From positions 1 to 64,000 of the forward strand of contig JAIXYN010000048.1 in the NCBI GenBank assembly GCA_027490195.1: a DNA stretch of 64,000 bases, given 5' to 3'. Of the stretch, positions 25,852-35,213 are shown piece after piece; the first letter of the stretch is position 1; each line of letters begins with the position of its first letter. The notes under the pieces were generated by a model. It was not told the DNA's origin. It saw nothing but the letters and a program-made list of their open reading frames with translations, and made no database searches. Source of the DNA: Verrucomicrobiaceae bacterium (GTDB lineage Bacteria; Verrucomicrobiota; Verrucomicrobiia; Verrucomicrobiales; Verrucomicrobiaceae). Position numbers and translations under genes: made by a program.

Positions 25852-27048
25852 TCAGAACCGCCAGTTCACCGCTGCCTGAAACCCATTCTCATACGTCACT
25901 GCGCTGCTGCCACTGGCTTGGGCGCTCCACTTCACGTATTCCAGGTAGAGATCCATGTTCTTGGTCACTGCGATGGTGACGCCGGGCACAAACATGAACT
26001 GCTTACCGCCAGGATTGGAATCATAATCCGCCGAGTAGGCGACCCGCCAGGTGACGGGACCGGTGACGTAACTAGCACCCACGATGAAGTCCGTGGTGCG
26101 CGTGCTCATGCCGCCTGAAACATAGCGCTCCGGGTTGACTGCGCCGTTGCGCTGCAAGACTTCGGCGAAGGTTTTGAATCTGTCGCGTGTGTAAGTGAGA
26201 TCGATGCCCCAGACCGTGAGCGCATGGTCGTGGTATCCGGCACTCTGCGCTTTGATCTGGCCAACAGAGGCAGAAAGCCCCAGCGCGAGACTGGAGATGG
26301 GGCTGAACCACCAGGTGGGCACGACGCGCAGCACGGCCTGATTTTGCAGGCGAAAGGCGGTCGTGCTTTCCGAATCAGCACCCGTGAGTCCGGGGCTGAT
26401 ACCGTCCTCGCGGAAAAAGAACTGCAGGTGGGATTCTAGGCTGAATTGGGGCTTGATCCAAAACGTGCGTTCCCAGGACACGCCGAGGTCGGAGTTGAGC
26501 ATGAAGCCGTCGTAATAGAGAACGTTGCCGTAGAAGCTGCCGTCCCATTCGAGGCCAATTTTGCGGCGGATCTGGCCGACTTTGAACACGCCTGCTTTGG
26601 TGCTGGCCCACGCATACATCTCAAAGGGCCAGAAGGTCGGGTCCATGGAGCTACGGAAAGCATTCTTCTCACGCAGGCGGATGTCGGCATGCAGGCCCGC
26701 GCTTTGGACGAACTTGCCATCCGTGTTCCAGGTGGGGTCGATCAGCAGGTAGTAGTAATAGGTGCCGGGCAGAGAGGGGGAGCCGTAACCGCTGGTGCCG
26801 GGGCCACCGGTGGGAATTCGCCACCAATGCCAGGCACCCAGCGTGACGGGAGCAGTGGCGCTCTTGAGGGCCTGCATGTCATCCCAGACGCGCGCTGCGA
26901 GGGTCTTGCCCAGCAGCAAACTATGCGAATCAAAATCCGTGTAGGGTGGGTCCACGCCGATGCCATCGGCATGGACGAGTGAGACGGAGGCGGCAGAGAG
27001 TGCTGCCGCTATGACAATGGAACGCAGGGAGGAGCGGGGAGGCTTCAT
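25852..27048 (-). CDS. Putative outer-membrane beta-barrel protein
   Basis: A 398-residue protein starting at the ATG at 27048, which gives a signal peptide (MKPPRSSLRSIVIAAALSAASVSLVHA). The mature part is rich in alternating aromatic strands (YYYYLLIDPTWN, TFWIKPQFSLESHLQFFF, FMFVPGVTIAVTKNMDLYL) and ends in phenylalanine (AAVNWRF), the C-terminal signature used by outer-membrane barrels for BAM recognition. The pattern of paired strands and short turns suggests around 14-16 strands. I do not recognise a named porin family, and substrate or role is unknown. No operon partner. Confidence 0.78.
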   Translation of the reverse strand: MKPPRSSLRSIVIAAALSAASVSLVHADGIGVDPPYTDFDSHSLLLGKTLAARVWDDMQALKSATAPVTLGAWHWWRIPTGGPGTSGYGSPSLPGTYYYYLLIDPTWNTDGKFVQSAGLHADIRLREKNAFRSSMDPTFWPFEMYAWASTKAGVFKVGQIRRKIGLEWDGSFYGNVLYYDGFMLNSDLGVSWERTFWIKPQFSLESHLQFFFREDGISPGLTGADSESTTAFRLQNQAVLRVVPTWWFSPISSLALGLSASVGQIKAQSAGYHDHALTVWGIDLTYTRDRFKTFAEVLQRNGAVNPERYVSGGMSTRTTDFIVGASYVTGPVTWRVAYSADYDSNPGGKQFMFVPGVTIAVTKNMDLYLEYVKWSAQASGSSAVTYENGFQAAVNWRF

Positions 27049-27194
27049 GGCTGTCGGCAGGGGTTGACTGCCTTCAGCGAGGAAAATCCCGCGCACCTAA
27101 ACGTATGGGCAAAGCTTTGATGAACGCGCGTTTATTTTTGCAACTGCGTGATGCGTTCAGAGTTGCGCGGCACAGCCCAGCGCTGTTCCTTACT

Positions 27195-27275
27195 AACCGC
27201 TTCAGCCGGTTCTGGATGTGGATGGGCGCTTAGCGCCCTACCGGAACCGGCTAAAGCCGGTACTACAATACGCGG
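27195..27275 (+). repeat. Palindromic repeat pair of the ACCGGCT family
   Basis: CAGCCGGTT at one end and ACCGGAACCGGCT then AAAGCCGGTACTACA at the other flank a separate small palindrome, GGGCGCTTAGCGCCC. The layout matches the repeat units at 11.7 and 14.3-14.85 kb. The remaining sequence between the barrel gene and the DUF1501 gene (27049-27330) shows no gene. Confidence 0.75.
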
Positions 27276-27330
27276 TTTGGGTAGCGCGGAACCATGGAGC
27301 TTTTGCAGCGCTCGGCTGCATCGTTCCGCC

Positions 27331-28596
27331 TCAGCCAAACAACGCGGCCACCGGCTTCCCACCATCCGTGATCGGCACGGGGCGTGTTCCGTCCATGAGT
27401 TCCTTGCTCGGATCAATGCCCATGGCGGCATGAATTGTCGCGTGGAAATCGACGAGTGGGACGGGATTCTCGACGGGCTTTTTGGACAGCTCATCGCTGA
27501 CTCCGTACGCTCCGCAGTGTTTCAGGCCGCCACCGGCCAGAACCATGGAAAACGTGGTGCCTTGGTGGCCGCGTCCGCCGCGTCCATCGAACTCTGGTGG
27601 GCGGCCGAACTCGGTGCCCACGACGATGAGTGTTTTGTCGAGGAGCTTCTTGTCCTTCAGATCGCGGATGAGTGCAGCGAGGGCGGTGTCGAGTTCCTGA
27701 ATGAGCAGGTGCTGGTTTTTGTAGCCTTCGTTGTGAATGTCCCAGCCAGTGCCGTTCATGAAGTTGAGGTTGTGCGAGACCTCGATGAATCGCACGCCCG
27801 CCTGCACGAGCCTGCGGGAGAGCAGGCAGCGCTGGCCGAACTCACCGCCGTAGGCATTGCGCAGTGCGGCGGGTTCCTCTTTGAGATTGAAATGCCGCAT
27901 GAACTGCGGGCCGGAGAGGCTGAGCGCCTGCTCCTGTGCCGTCTTGTAGTCGGCGATAGCAGACTCCTTCGGGGCACGCGCCATGAGTGGCGCGAGCAAC
28001 TGCTCGCGGGTCAGTGCGCGTTTTTCATCGACGAAATCCGGGCGAGTGAACCCGGCGGGGCCGGTGTTCGTGTCAGTGAGATAGACGTAGCCCGCCTTCG
28101 CACCCAGGAAGCCTGGGCCGCGGCTCACATTGGGATAACCGATGAGAATGTAGGGCGGCACTTCGCCACCCGCGGCGCCACGCTCATGCGAGATGATGGA
28201 GCCGATGCTCGGATACACCACGTTGCCGGAAATCATGCGTCCGGTATGCACGATGTTCGTGGCGAAAGCGTGCTCGTCGATGACGTGATGGTTCACCGTG
28301 CGCATCACCGTCACATGCTCCATGACCTTCGCCGTTTGGCTGAGGTGCTCCGTCAACTGCACGCCGGGGACGGTGGTGTCGATGGCCTTGTACAGCGAGC
28401 CTGCCACCTTCGTCTTGTCTGTGTTATTGCCGAGCTTCTTCGGGTCAAAGGTATCGATCTGCGCCATCCCGCCACCCAGCCAGATGAAGATGCAATGCTC
28501 CGCCTTGCCCTTGGGCATGTGCACGGGGGTATTGTTCGCAAACAACGGTGCCGCGCCAAAGGCGGCGGCGGAGGTGAGGAAGGAGCGGCGTTTCAT
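27331..28596 (-). CDS. DUF1501 protein with twin-arginine signal
   Basis: A 421-residue protein of the DUF1501 (PF07394) family, a sulfatase/alkaline-phosphatase-like fold common in Planctomycetes and Verrucomicrobia. It starts with a Tat-type signal ([17 protein letters not shown]). Family phrases are [24 protein letters not shown]-like [35 protein letters not shown] and the metal-type segment [26 protein letters not shown]1501 genes usually sit beside DUF1549/DUF1553 genes; here the partner is 8.5 kb away, yet both share the same promoter elements. Biochemical activity is not established. Confidence 0.94.
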   Translation of the reverse strand: MKRRSFLTSAAAFGAAPLFANNTPVHMPKGKAEHCIFIWLGGGMAQIDTFDPKKLGNNTDKTKVAGSLYKAIDTTVPGVQLTEHLSQTAKVMEHVTVMRTVNHHVIDEHAFATNIVHTGRMISGNVVYPSIGSIISHERGAAGGEVPPYILIGYPNVSRGPGFLGAKAGYVYLTDTNTGPAGFTRPDFVDEKRALTREQLLAPLMARAPKESAIADYKTAQEQALSLSGPQFMRHFNLKEEPAALRNAYGGEFGQRCLLSRRLVQAGVRFIEVSHNLNFMNGTGWDIHNEGYKNQHLLIQELDTALAALIRDLKDKKLLDKTLIVVGTEFGRPPEFDGRGGRGHQGTTFSMVLAGGGLKHCGAYGVSDELSKKPVENPVPLVDFHATIHAAMGIDPSKELMDGTRPVPITDGGKPVAALFG

Positions 28597-28606
28597 GGTC
28601 TTGGGC

Positions 28607-28659
28607 TATAAACGCTGAATAAAGACGTTTTTCACTTTTTGCCGCACCTCACTTTCGTG
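28607..28659 (-). promoter_or_regulatory. Composite promoter region of the DUF1501 gene
   Basis: Read on the minus strand: the palindrome CACGAAAGTG (28659-28650), TGAAAAA (28634-28628) and AGCGTTTATA (28616-28607), with the start codon at 28596. The same three elements at the same mutual distances lie before the DUF1549/1553 gene. The TGAAA and CGTT elements, 15 bases apart, resemble an ECF sigma promoter. Confidence 0.7.
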
Positions 28660-28671
28660 GGGTGGGGTTCG

Positions 28672-29373
28672 TTATTTTGGCTGTCGCTTGATCCATTCCT
28701 CCAACTCGCTGCGGGCCACCTTTCTGAGCGGAATCGTATTTTCGAATGTGCCAAACCAACCGAAGCTCCCATAGGAGGAAAAGGTGTGCAGAGCTATTTG
28801 TTCTTTGCTGGCTGTGCTGTCATCAAGGGCAAGATTGTCAGGCAAAGGATGTGGCATGATGACACGGTTTCCATGTGATCGAAGAATGAAGTGAAGCTCC
28901 CTCAACAAGAGTTCGTTGTCATACGATTGAGCGGAATGAATGTCTGTGACATGAAGGCTGGTTCCATCACATTGGAGGCGGGCGGTATAACCGAGCAAAC
29001 CTGTCCAACTTCGTGAAACAAACAATCGGTTCTCCCATTGGAACAAATCCCATTTTTCTTCCATCTGACGGGCTGATGAAAAGCATCCTTCGGGGGGCAG
29101 TTCAGGAATAGGGAACCTTAAATTTCCGGAAACCTTGGCTGGGAGCGGTTCAGCCATGAGATGTGCGCGTCCATCGGCATTTCGGAGCTTTAAAAATGAG
29201 TCAGCGACGGATGGGTCTGTTGTGGTCGAAGTCCAGCCCATGCTGACGGGCCTGCAGTCCAGAATGCGAACTCCCCACGGATTGTCATTCGCTTCGATCC
29301 AGCGCAATGCTGTTCCAAAGGATGGTTTGGGAGGCGGACTTGAACTGAAAAGCTTCTTGAGTTTGGAAAGCAT
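28672..29373 (-). CDS. Hypothetical protein next to an antitoxin-like gene
   Basis: A 233-residue, probably cytoplasmic protein without signal or membrane helices. I do not recognise the family. It is rich in Trp and aromatic residues (RWIEANDNPWGVRILDCRP, EEKWDLFQWENRLFVSRSW, YGSFGWFGTFENT) and has an alpha/beta look. The gene starts 24 bases after the stop of the PF09720-type antitoxin gene on the same strand, in the position where a toxin would normally be. It is far longer than RelE/ParE toxins (about 90-100 residues), so a toxin role would be new; it could equally be an unrelated neighbour. Confidence 0.7.
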   Translation of the reverse strand: MLSKLKKLFSSSPPPKPSFGTALRWIEANDNPWGVRILDCRPVSMGWTSTTTDPSVADSFLKLRNADGRAHLMAEPLPAKVSGNLRFPIPELPPEGCFSSARQMEEKWDLFQWENRLFVSRSWTGLLGYTARLQCDGTSLHVTDIHSAQSYDNELLLRELHFILRSHGNRVIMPHPLPDNLALDDSTASKEQIALHTFSSYGSFGWFGTFENTIPLRKVARSELEEWIKRQPK

Positions 29374-29397
29374 GGGTCTCTTTCTGAAAAACCAATT

Positions 29398-29643
29398 TCA
29401 TCCAGCAGAAGTGAAACCAAATTCGGCACGCAGTTGGGCGAGCGCTACGTCACCCGAGATGAGCTTCACATTTCCAGCGTCGCTTGCCGTCATACGACGG
29501 CCTATTTGCTGCCAGGTGGCTTCCGAAAAAGCGGCGTCATCGTGGGGCTGCACCTGATCCCAAAAGCGTTCTGCGAGATCACGACGGTAATTAGCATCCA
29601 GCGACATGGCGGCGGCGAAGACACTGTCGAGAGTCGCATTCAT
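29398..29643 (-). CDS. Addiction-module antitoxin-like protein (PF09720 type)
   Basis: An 81-residue helical protein. The pattern fits the putative addiction module component family (PF09720/TIGR02574): a first helix with DLAERFWDQV, a second helix near residues 40-52, and the conserved tail GNVKLISGDVALAQLRAEFG (family: G-x-V-K-L-I-x-x-x-x-x-x-x-x-L). These antitoxins normally precede a RelE/ParE toxin gene. No such toxin is visible downstream; instead the 233-residue gene follows after 24 bases. It may be an orphan antitoxin or part of an unusual pair. Confidence 0.75.
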   Translation of the reverse strand: MNATLDSVFAAAMSLDANYRRDLAERFWDQVQPHDDAAFSEATWQQIGRRMTASDAGNVKLISGDVALAQLRAEFGFTSAG

Positions 29644-29692
29644 TATGGGCAGATTTTATTCCCCATCTCGAATGGTCTCAAGGATTAAAGTC

Positions 29693-29773
29693 CTACTTGG
29701 GCGCGTTGAGGAGTGGCAAGAGGATGTCTTCCCTGTTGCCGCGCCATTTGGCGGTGAGGCAGATTTCCGGGTG
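29693..29773 (-). pseudogene. C-terminal remnant of a DUF1553-type gene
   Basis: Read on the minus strand, a 26-codon stretch after an in-frame stop translates as HPEICLTAKWRG followed by NREDILLPLLNAPK and a stop. It parallels the C-terminus of the intact DUF1553 protein of this window (SRMEDVLWALLNAPEW). Nothing upstream of it looks coding. I read it as a decayed tail; the match is short. Confidence 0.4.
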
Positions 29774-30003
29774 CTATACTTCATCCCAGATGTGCGGCAA
29801 AAACCCGCCGTGATGCGGAGTGCAAGGGGTTCATTCTACTTGGGTAAGTTATCGGGGTTTGGGTGATGGTGGCACGTTCTGAGCGCGGCGGAGCTTCTGG
29901 CAAACGCTGCTGGTGGACGTGGTGTGTGGCGAAGGCGCTGGGTTTGCTTCCCGGTCTTGTGCAGCCAACCCAGGGTCGCCTCGCTGAGGCTCGGCTGACC
30001 CTG

Positions 30004-30345
30004 GGCTGATTCCGCCGCCCTTTCAGGGCTCAAGCAGACTGAGACTGGCAAGGCCGCAAAGGTGCGAACCTGCGGCTCAATCTAGCCTGTATTTCTCACA
30101 CTCACTGGGAATAGGTAAACAGTGTGTGGCACGCGTAATGTAGCTCGGTATTCCGATACCGAGTCGCACCCTTCGCGGACTCGGCACTCCGAGCAACATC
30201 GCCGGATGTCAACGTTTGGAGTGTGAGAAGTGCGGGCTAGTGCCATTCGACCCTGGCAACCTAGGCTGATTCCGCCGCCCTTTCAGGGCTCAAGCAGACT
30301 GAGACTGGCAAGGCCGCAAAGGTGCGAACCTGCGGCTTAATCTAG
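30004..30345. repeat. 82-bp direct repeat pair
   Basis: Two copies at 30004-30085 and 30264-30345, 260 bases apart, differ by about one base; both run from GGCTGATTCCGCCGCCC to GCGGCTYAATCTAG. A shorter motif, TGCCATTCGACCCTGGCAAC, recurs as 30241 and 30346. The 29774-30467 gap has no recognisable gene and appears to be repeat debris. Confidence 0.9.
30144..30163. repeat. Perfect short hairpin between the direct repeats
   Basis: CTCGGTAT, a TCCG loop and ATACCGAG form an 8-bp perfect stem. A related imperfect palindrome follows (ACTCGGCACTCCGAG). No T-run follows, so it is more likely a repeat element than a terminator. Confidence 0.6.
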
Positions 30346-30467
30346 TGCTATTCGACCCAGGCAACCTGCCAAGAACATTCCACGATGTAAGAAGTGATGC
30401 CGCAGGAAAAACATTCCGATGGATTTTATGCCCTCTGATGACTTACCCAACTAGAATTAAAGGTCAC

Positions 30468-31712
30468 TCACTCAAACCGCAGCGCGGTAATGGGGTTCAT
30501 GTTGGCGGCCTTGCGGGCGGGGTAGAACCCAAAGAATACCCCCACGATGAAGCTGATGCCGAAGGCCACGACCACGCTGCCTATGGAAACGGACGGGTGG
30601 AAGTTCGGGATCATGCTGGCGGCGGCACTCACTCCGTAGCCAAGTGCCACGCCGATGGCCCCACCGAAGAGGCTCAGGGTGATGGACTCAATGAGAAACT
30701 GCAGCAAGATATCCCGAGGCTGCGCGCCGACGGCGATACGCGTGCCGATCTCCCGCGTGCGCTCCGTAACGCTGACAAGCATGATGTTCATGATGCCGAT
30801 GCCGCCGACAAGTAGTGATAAGCCCGCGATGCCTCCCAGCAGGTACGTCAGCGAGTTGGTGATGCTGTTGACGGTGTCCGCGATCTCCTTCTGGTTGATG
30901 ATGTCGAAGTCGTTCTTGCGTTCGGCGGTCAGGTGGTGGCGCTGGCGCAGCAGCGCGGTGACCTGCTCCTGCGCGGCGCTCATGAGCCCGTCACTGCTGA
31001 TCTGGAGCGTGACGAGGCGCGGATACTTTTCGCCGGTAAGACGGCGCATGGCCGTGGTGTAAGGAATCACGATGCGGTCGTCCTGGTTGGCACCGCCGAT
31101 GCCTGCGCCTTTGCTTTTTAGCTGGCCGATGATGGTGAAGGGCATGTTCTTGATCCGCACCGTCTGCCCCAAGGGGTTCAGCGGGCCAAAGAGCTCCCGT
31201 GCCGTGCGCGAGCCGATGACGGCCACGCGTGCTGCGCTGCGCACCTCCCTCTCTGTAAACATGCTGCCGCGCGCCAGCGGCCAGTCACGGATGCGCAGGT
31301 AGCTTGGGGACTCCCCGGCGATGGTCGTGCTCCAGTTTCGGCCTGCGGCTACGGCTTGCGCGGTGAGGGTCACCTCCGGGCTTGCGGCCTGGACGCTGCG
31401 CACTTCGCGGCGGATGGCCTCGACGTCTTGCAATGTGAGGTTGCTGGACACCCCGCTGCCTGCGGCGGCGGCGTTGGTGCGACGGCTTTTGGAAAACACA
31501 ATGAGCAGGTTTGAGCCGAGCGAGGACACCTGGTCCTGGATGCGCCGCTGCGTGCCCCGCCCCAGCGCCATGATGGAGACCACGGACGCCACGCCGATGA
31601 TGATGCCCAGCGCGGTCAGTATGCTGCGCATCTTGTTCCGCCGCAGCGCGCGAAAGGCGATCATGGCCGTGAGGCCCGCGCGCAGCAGTGACGATGTGAG
31701 TGCTTGCAGCAT
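30468..31712 (-). CDS. MacB/FtsX-type ABC transporter permease
   Basis: A 414-residue permease. The first membrane helix lies in NKMRSILTALGIIIGVASVVSI, followed by a large periplasmic MacB-core domain (about residues 60-290; VIGSRTARELFG, KNMPFTIIGQLKSKG) and three C-terminal helices of the FtsX fold (SLLVGGIGIMNIMLVSVTERTREIGTRIAVGA). It is the membrane part of a type VII ABC mechanotransmission exporter. The ATPase is a separate gene ending five bases upstream, whereas E. coli MacB is a single chain. Last gene of the TolC-MacA-ATPase-permease operon. Confidence 0.94.
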   Translation of the reverse strand: MLQALTSSLLRAGLTAMIAFRALRRNKMRSILTALGIIIGVASVVSIMALGRGTQRRIQDQVSSLGSNLLIVFSKSRRTNAAAAGSGVSSNLTLQDVEAIRREVRSVQAASPEVTLTAQAVAAGRNWSTTIAGESPSYLRIRDWPLARGSMFTEREVRSAARVAVIGSRTARELFGPLNPLGQTVRIKNMPFTIIGQLKSKGAGIGGANQDDRIVIPYTTAMRRLTGEKYPRLVTLQISSDGLMSAAQEQVTALLRQRHHLTAERKNDFDIINQKEIADTVNSITNSLTYLLGGIAGLSLLVGGIGIMNIMLVSVTERTREIGTRIAVGAQPRDILLQFLIESITLSLFGGAIGVALGYGVSAAASMIPNFHPSVSIGSVVVAFGISFIVGVFFGFYPARKAANMNPITALRFE

Positions 31713-31717
31713 GGCGG

Positions 31718-32479
<762 letters not shown>

Positions 32480-32481
32480 GG

Positions 32482-33624
32482 CTAGAGTGATGGTGGCGGC
32501 CCTTCCTCTTCTACTTCTTCATCCTCTACTTTGGCTCCGCTCAGCGTGGCCGTCACGACACGCTCGCCGGCCTTCAGGCCCTCGATGACTTCCGTCTCGC
32601 TGTTGTCGGTGATGCCCATGGTGACGATGACGGCGCGCAGTGCCTGCTCTTGGTCCGCACCCTCCAGCACATAGACTAGCTGCTGCCTGCGCTGCAGCTT
32701 GGCGTCTGTCTTACCGGTGACCTTGCTGCCTTCGGGCGGTGTGAAGCGCAGAGCGGTGTTCGGCACTTTCAGCACCCCGCTTTTCTCTGCCGTCAGGATG
32801 GAAACGTCCGCCGTCATGCCGGGGAAGAGCCGCTGTTCCGGATTTCCCACGTCGATGAGCGTCTCATACGTCACCACATTCTCCTTCGTCGTGGGGGAGA
32901 TGCGCACCTGCACGACCTGGCCTTCGAACACATCATCCGGGAAGGCATCCACGGTGAAGTCCACTTTCTGCCCTGTCTTCACGCGACCAATGTCGGCCTC
33001 GGAGACCGTGGCGTTGATGCGCATTTTTTTGATGTCCTGAGCGAGGGTGAAAAGAACCGGAGTGTTCATCGCCGCGACGACTGTCTGGCCTGCGTCCACC
33101 TTGCGTGAGACTACGATGCCATCCACCGGCGCGGAGATGCTGCAGAAGCCCAGGTCTGTCTTGGCCTGGTCGAGCGCCGCTTCACGGATGGTCACGGTGG
33201 CCTCCGCCTGCCCCAGCTCCGCCACGGCCTGCTCCACATCCAGTGCCATGACTCCGCGCAGGGGGAGCAGCTCTTTCTTGCGGGCGAGGTTCTGCCGCTT
33301 CCACATGGCGCTGGCCTTGGCACCAGCCAACTCGCCCTCGGCAGCCTTGAGCTTCGCGGCATAGATGGAGGTGTCCAGCTCCGCGATGAGGTCGCCGCTC
33401 TTCACTGTGGAGTTAAAGTCTGCATAGAGCTTCATGACGCGGCCGGACACCTGACAGCCAACATCCACACTCACCACCGCACTGAGCGTGCCGCTGGCCA
33501 TTACCACGGCACGCAGGTCTCCTTTGCTGACGGTGGTTGTTTCAAAGCGGGACATGCCTGCACCGGGTGGTTTGCAGGCGGGCAGGGTGAGCAGTGATAA
33601 AAAAAATAGGATACGTGTGTTCAT
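32482..33624 (-). CDS. MacA-type periplasmic adaptor lipoprotein
   Basis: A 380-residue adaptor with a lipoprotein signal (FFLSLLTLPAC, Cys about residue 17). Its order is typical of the HlyD/MacA fold: a lipoyl-like strand (VDVGCQVSGRVMKLYADFNSTV), a helical hairpin (KLKAAEGELAGAKASAMWKRQNLARK region), a beta-barrel (KKMRINATVSEADIGRVKTG) and the membrane-proximal domain. The C-terminus is acidic (VEDEEVEEEGPP). It bridges the TolC-like channel and the MacB-like pump. Start overlaps the stop of the upstream TolC-like gene as ATGA, which indicates translational coupling. Confidence 0.94.
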   Translation of the reverse strand: MNTRILFFLSLLTLPACKPPGAGMSRFETTTVSKGDLRAVVMASGTLSAVVSVDVGCQVSGRVMKLYADFNSTVKSGDLIAELDTSIYAAKLKAAEGELAGAKASAMWKRQNLARKKELLPLRGVMALDVEQAVAELGQAEATVTIREAALDQAKTDLGFCSISAPVDGIVVSRKVDAGQTVVAAMNTPVLFTLAQDIKKMRINATVSEADIGRVKTGQKVDFTVDAFPDDVFEGQVVQVRISPTTKENVVTYETLIDVGNPEQRLFPGMTADVSILTAEKSGVLKVPNTALRFTPPEGSKVTGKTDAKLQRRQQLVYVLEGADQEQALRAVIVTMGITDNSETEVIEGLKAGERVVTATLSGAKVEDEEVEEEGPPPSL

Positions 33625-35018
33625 TTCCAGCCTCCTCCGACGGCTTGATAAAGTTTGATGCGTGCGGCCACTGCGTCATAGCGCGAGCCAATGAGGTTCT
33701 GCTGCGCGGTGAAGAGATCCTGCTGCGCCGTCATCACATTCAGGTAGGTCGCCACTCCGCGCTGATCTCTTGCGGCGGCTAGGTCATAGCGCCTCTGCTG
33801 GGCGGCGGTCAGAGCTTCCAGTGTGCGGATCTGCTCACGCGCCGCACGTTGTGCTGCCAGCGCATCGGCCACTTCCCGGAAGGCGCTCTGGATGGCCTTC
33901 TCGTAGTTTGCCACCTCGATGCGCGTGCGCACTTTCGTGGCGTCGAGGTTCGCCTTGTTACGGCCACCGGCGAAGAGGGGCAGGCTGATCTGCGGCGCAA
34001 AGCTCCACACGGCGGTGTTTGGGCCAAAGAGGCTGTTTAGCTCCGCGCTGGTCGTGCCATCGGAGGCTGTCAGCTTCACGGTTGGGAAGAAGGCCGCGCG
34101 CGCCGCGCCGATGTCCGCATTTGCCGCACGCAGCAGGTGCTCCGCAGCGAGGATGTCCGGCCGCCCCAGCAGTAGCTCCGAAGGCACACCGGGTGAGACT
34201 GCTTTCACTGGTGCATCGGCCAGCGCTCTGCCTTGTGGCAGCCCTGGAGGCAGCGGTTGGCCGAGCATGAGCACGAGGCCGTTTTCCGCCTGCGCGCGCT
34301 GACGCTGGTAGGAAATGATATTGGACTTGGCCGTGAGCACCTGCGTCTCGGACAGGCGCAGGTCCAGCTCCAGCAGTCCGCCTGCTTTGAAAATGCTCTC
34401 ATTCAGGCGGTAGCTTTCCTCCACCACGGCCAGCGTTTGCTTTGTGTTGGCAATGAGCTCATCAAACCGCCTTACCGTGTAGTATTGCGTGGCCAGCTCT
34501 CCGACGAGCGTCACTTGTGCAGCACGCTGCGTTTCCGTTTTGGCCAGGTAGGTCTCCAGCGCCTTCGCACTCAGGCTGCGGATGCGGCCAAACAAGTCCA
34601 GCTCGTACGCCGTGGAGCCCAGCTTCACTGACCACTGCTCTGTCGTCAGTCCGGCCAGGTGGCTCTGCGTCAGGTCGCCCGAAGCGGAAACGCTGGGCAG
34701 CAGCGGCGCGCGCTCGATGCGGTACTGCGCCCGCGCCTCCTCCACACGCAGCATGGCCACACGCAGATCGCGATTGTTTTCCAGAGCGATGTCGATGAGC
34801 CGCAACAGCCGCGCGTCATCCTTGAACACCGTACGCCATGCCAGCTCGCTGCTGGCGGCGCTGGTGGTGCCACCGTTCGGGTAGCGTGCACTGACTGGTG
34901 CGGCCGGGCGCTCCAGCTTCGGGATGAAGCTGCAGCCCAGCAGCATCTGGCAGCAGAGCAGGGCCAGTGCAAAGCGCCGCGTCTTGCGGGAAAAGGTGGG
35001 CTGCTTCCTGAAAATCAT
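33621..35018 (-). CDS. TolC/NodT-type outer-membrane efflux lipoprotein
   Basis: A 465-residue protein. I chose the ATG at 35018 because it opens a lipoprotein signal (ALALLCCQMLLGC); a longer frame is hydrophilic. Two outer-membrane efflux protein (OEP) repeats follow, with NNRDLRVAMLRVEEARAQY and SGDLTQSH in the first and ATKVRTRIEVANYEKAIQSAFREV in the second, plus the NodT-family phrase LLGRPDILAAEHLLRAANADIGAARAAFFP region. It forms the trimeric exit duct for the MacAB-like pump. First gene of the operon; the divergent sensor kinase gene starts about 195 bases away. Confidence 0.93.
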   Translation of the reverse strand: MIFRKQPTFSRKTRRFALALLCCQMLLGCSFIPKLERPAAPVSARYPNGGTTSAASSELAWRTVFKDDARLLRLIDIALENNRDLRVAMLRVEEARAQYRIERAPLLPSVSASGDLTQSHLAGLTTEQWSVKLGSTAYELDLFGRIRSLSAKALETYLAKTETQRAAQVTLVGELATQYYTVRRFDELIANTKQTLAVVEESYRLNESIFKAGGLLELDLRLSETQVLTAKSNIISYQRQRAQAENGLVLMLGQPLPPGLPQGRALADAPVKAVSPGVPSELLLGRPDILAAEHLLRAANADIGAARAAFFPTVKLTASDGTTSAELNSLFGPNTAVWSFAPQISLPLFAGGRNKANLDATKVRTRIEVANYEKAIQSAFREVADALAAQRAAREQIRTLEALTAAQQRRYDLAAARDQRGVATYLNVMTAQQDLFTAQQNLIGSRYDAVAARIKLYQAVGGGWK

Positions 35019-35213
35019 GCCTCCAACAATCACGGCATTCACGCACCTCGCGCTGCTATTCACACCAGCGGATGAATCAGCAGGACGAGCGGCACCGTGC
35101 GCGGATGAACGGCCTTCGCCGTTCATTGGCATTTGCCGCCGCTTATCACGGCCAGAGGCAGCCGATCATTGCAGGCTGGCTTTTCGCCGTTGGTGTCGCA
35201 GAATTGTGGGGAA

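Noticed and set aside
27148-28611. 487-codon plus-strand frame opposite the DUF1501 gene
   Set aside because: The DUF1501 protein with its Tat signal is unmistakable; the longer frame is a shadow.
30004-30345. Insertion sequence ends
   Set aside because: Direct repeats without transposase, terminal inverted repeats or target duplications.
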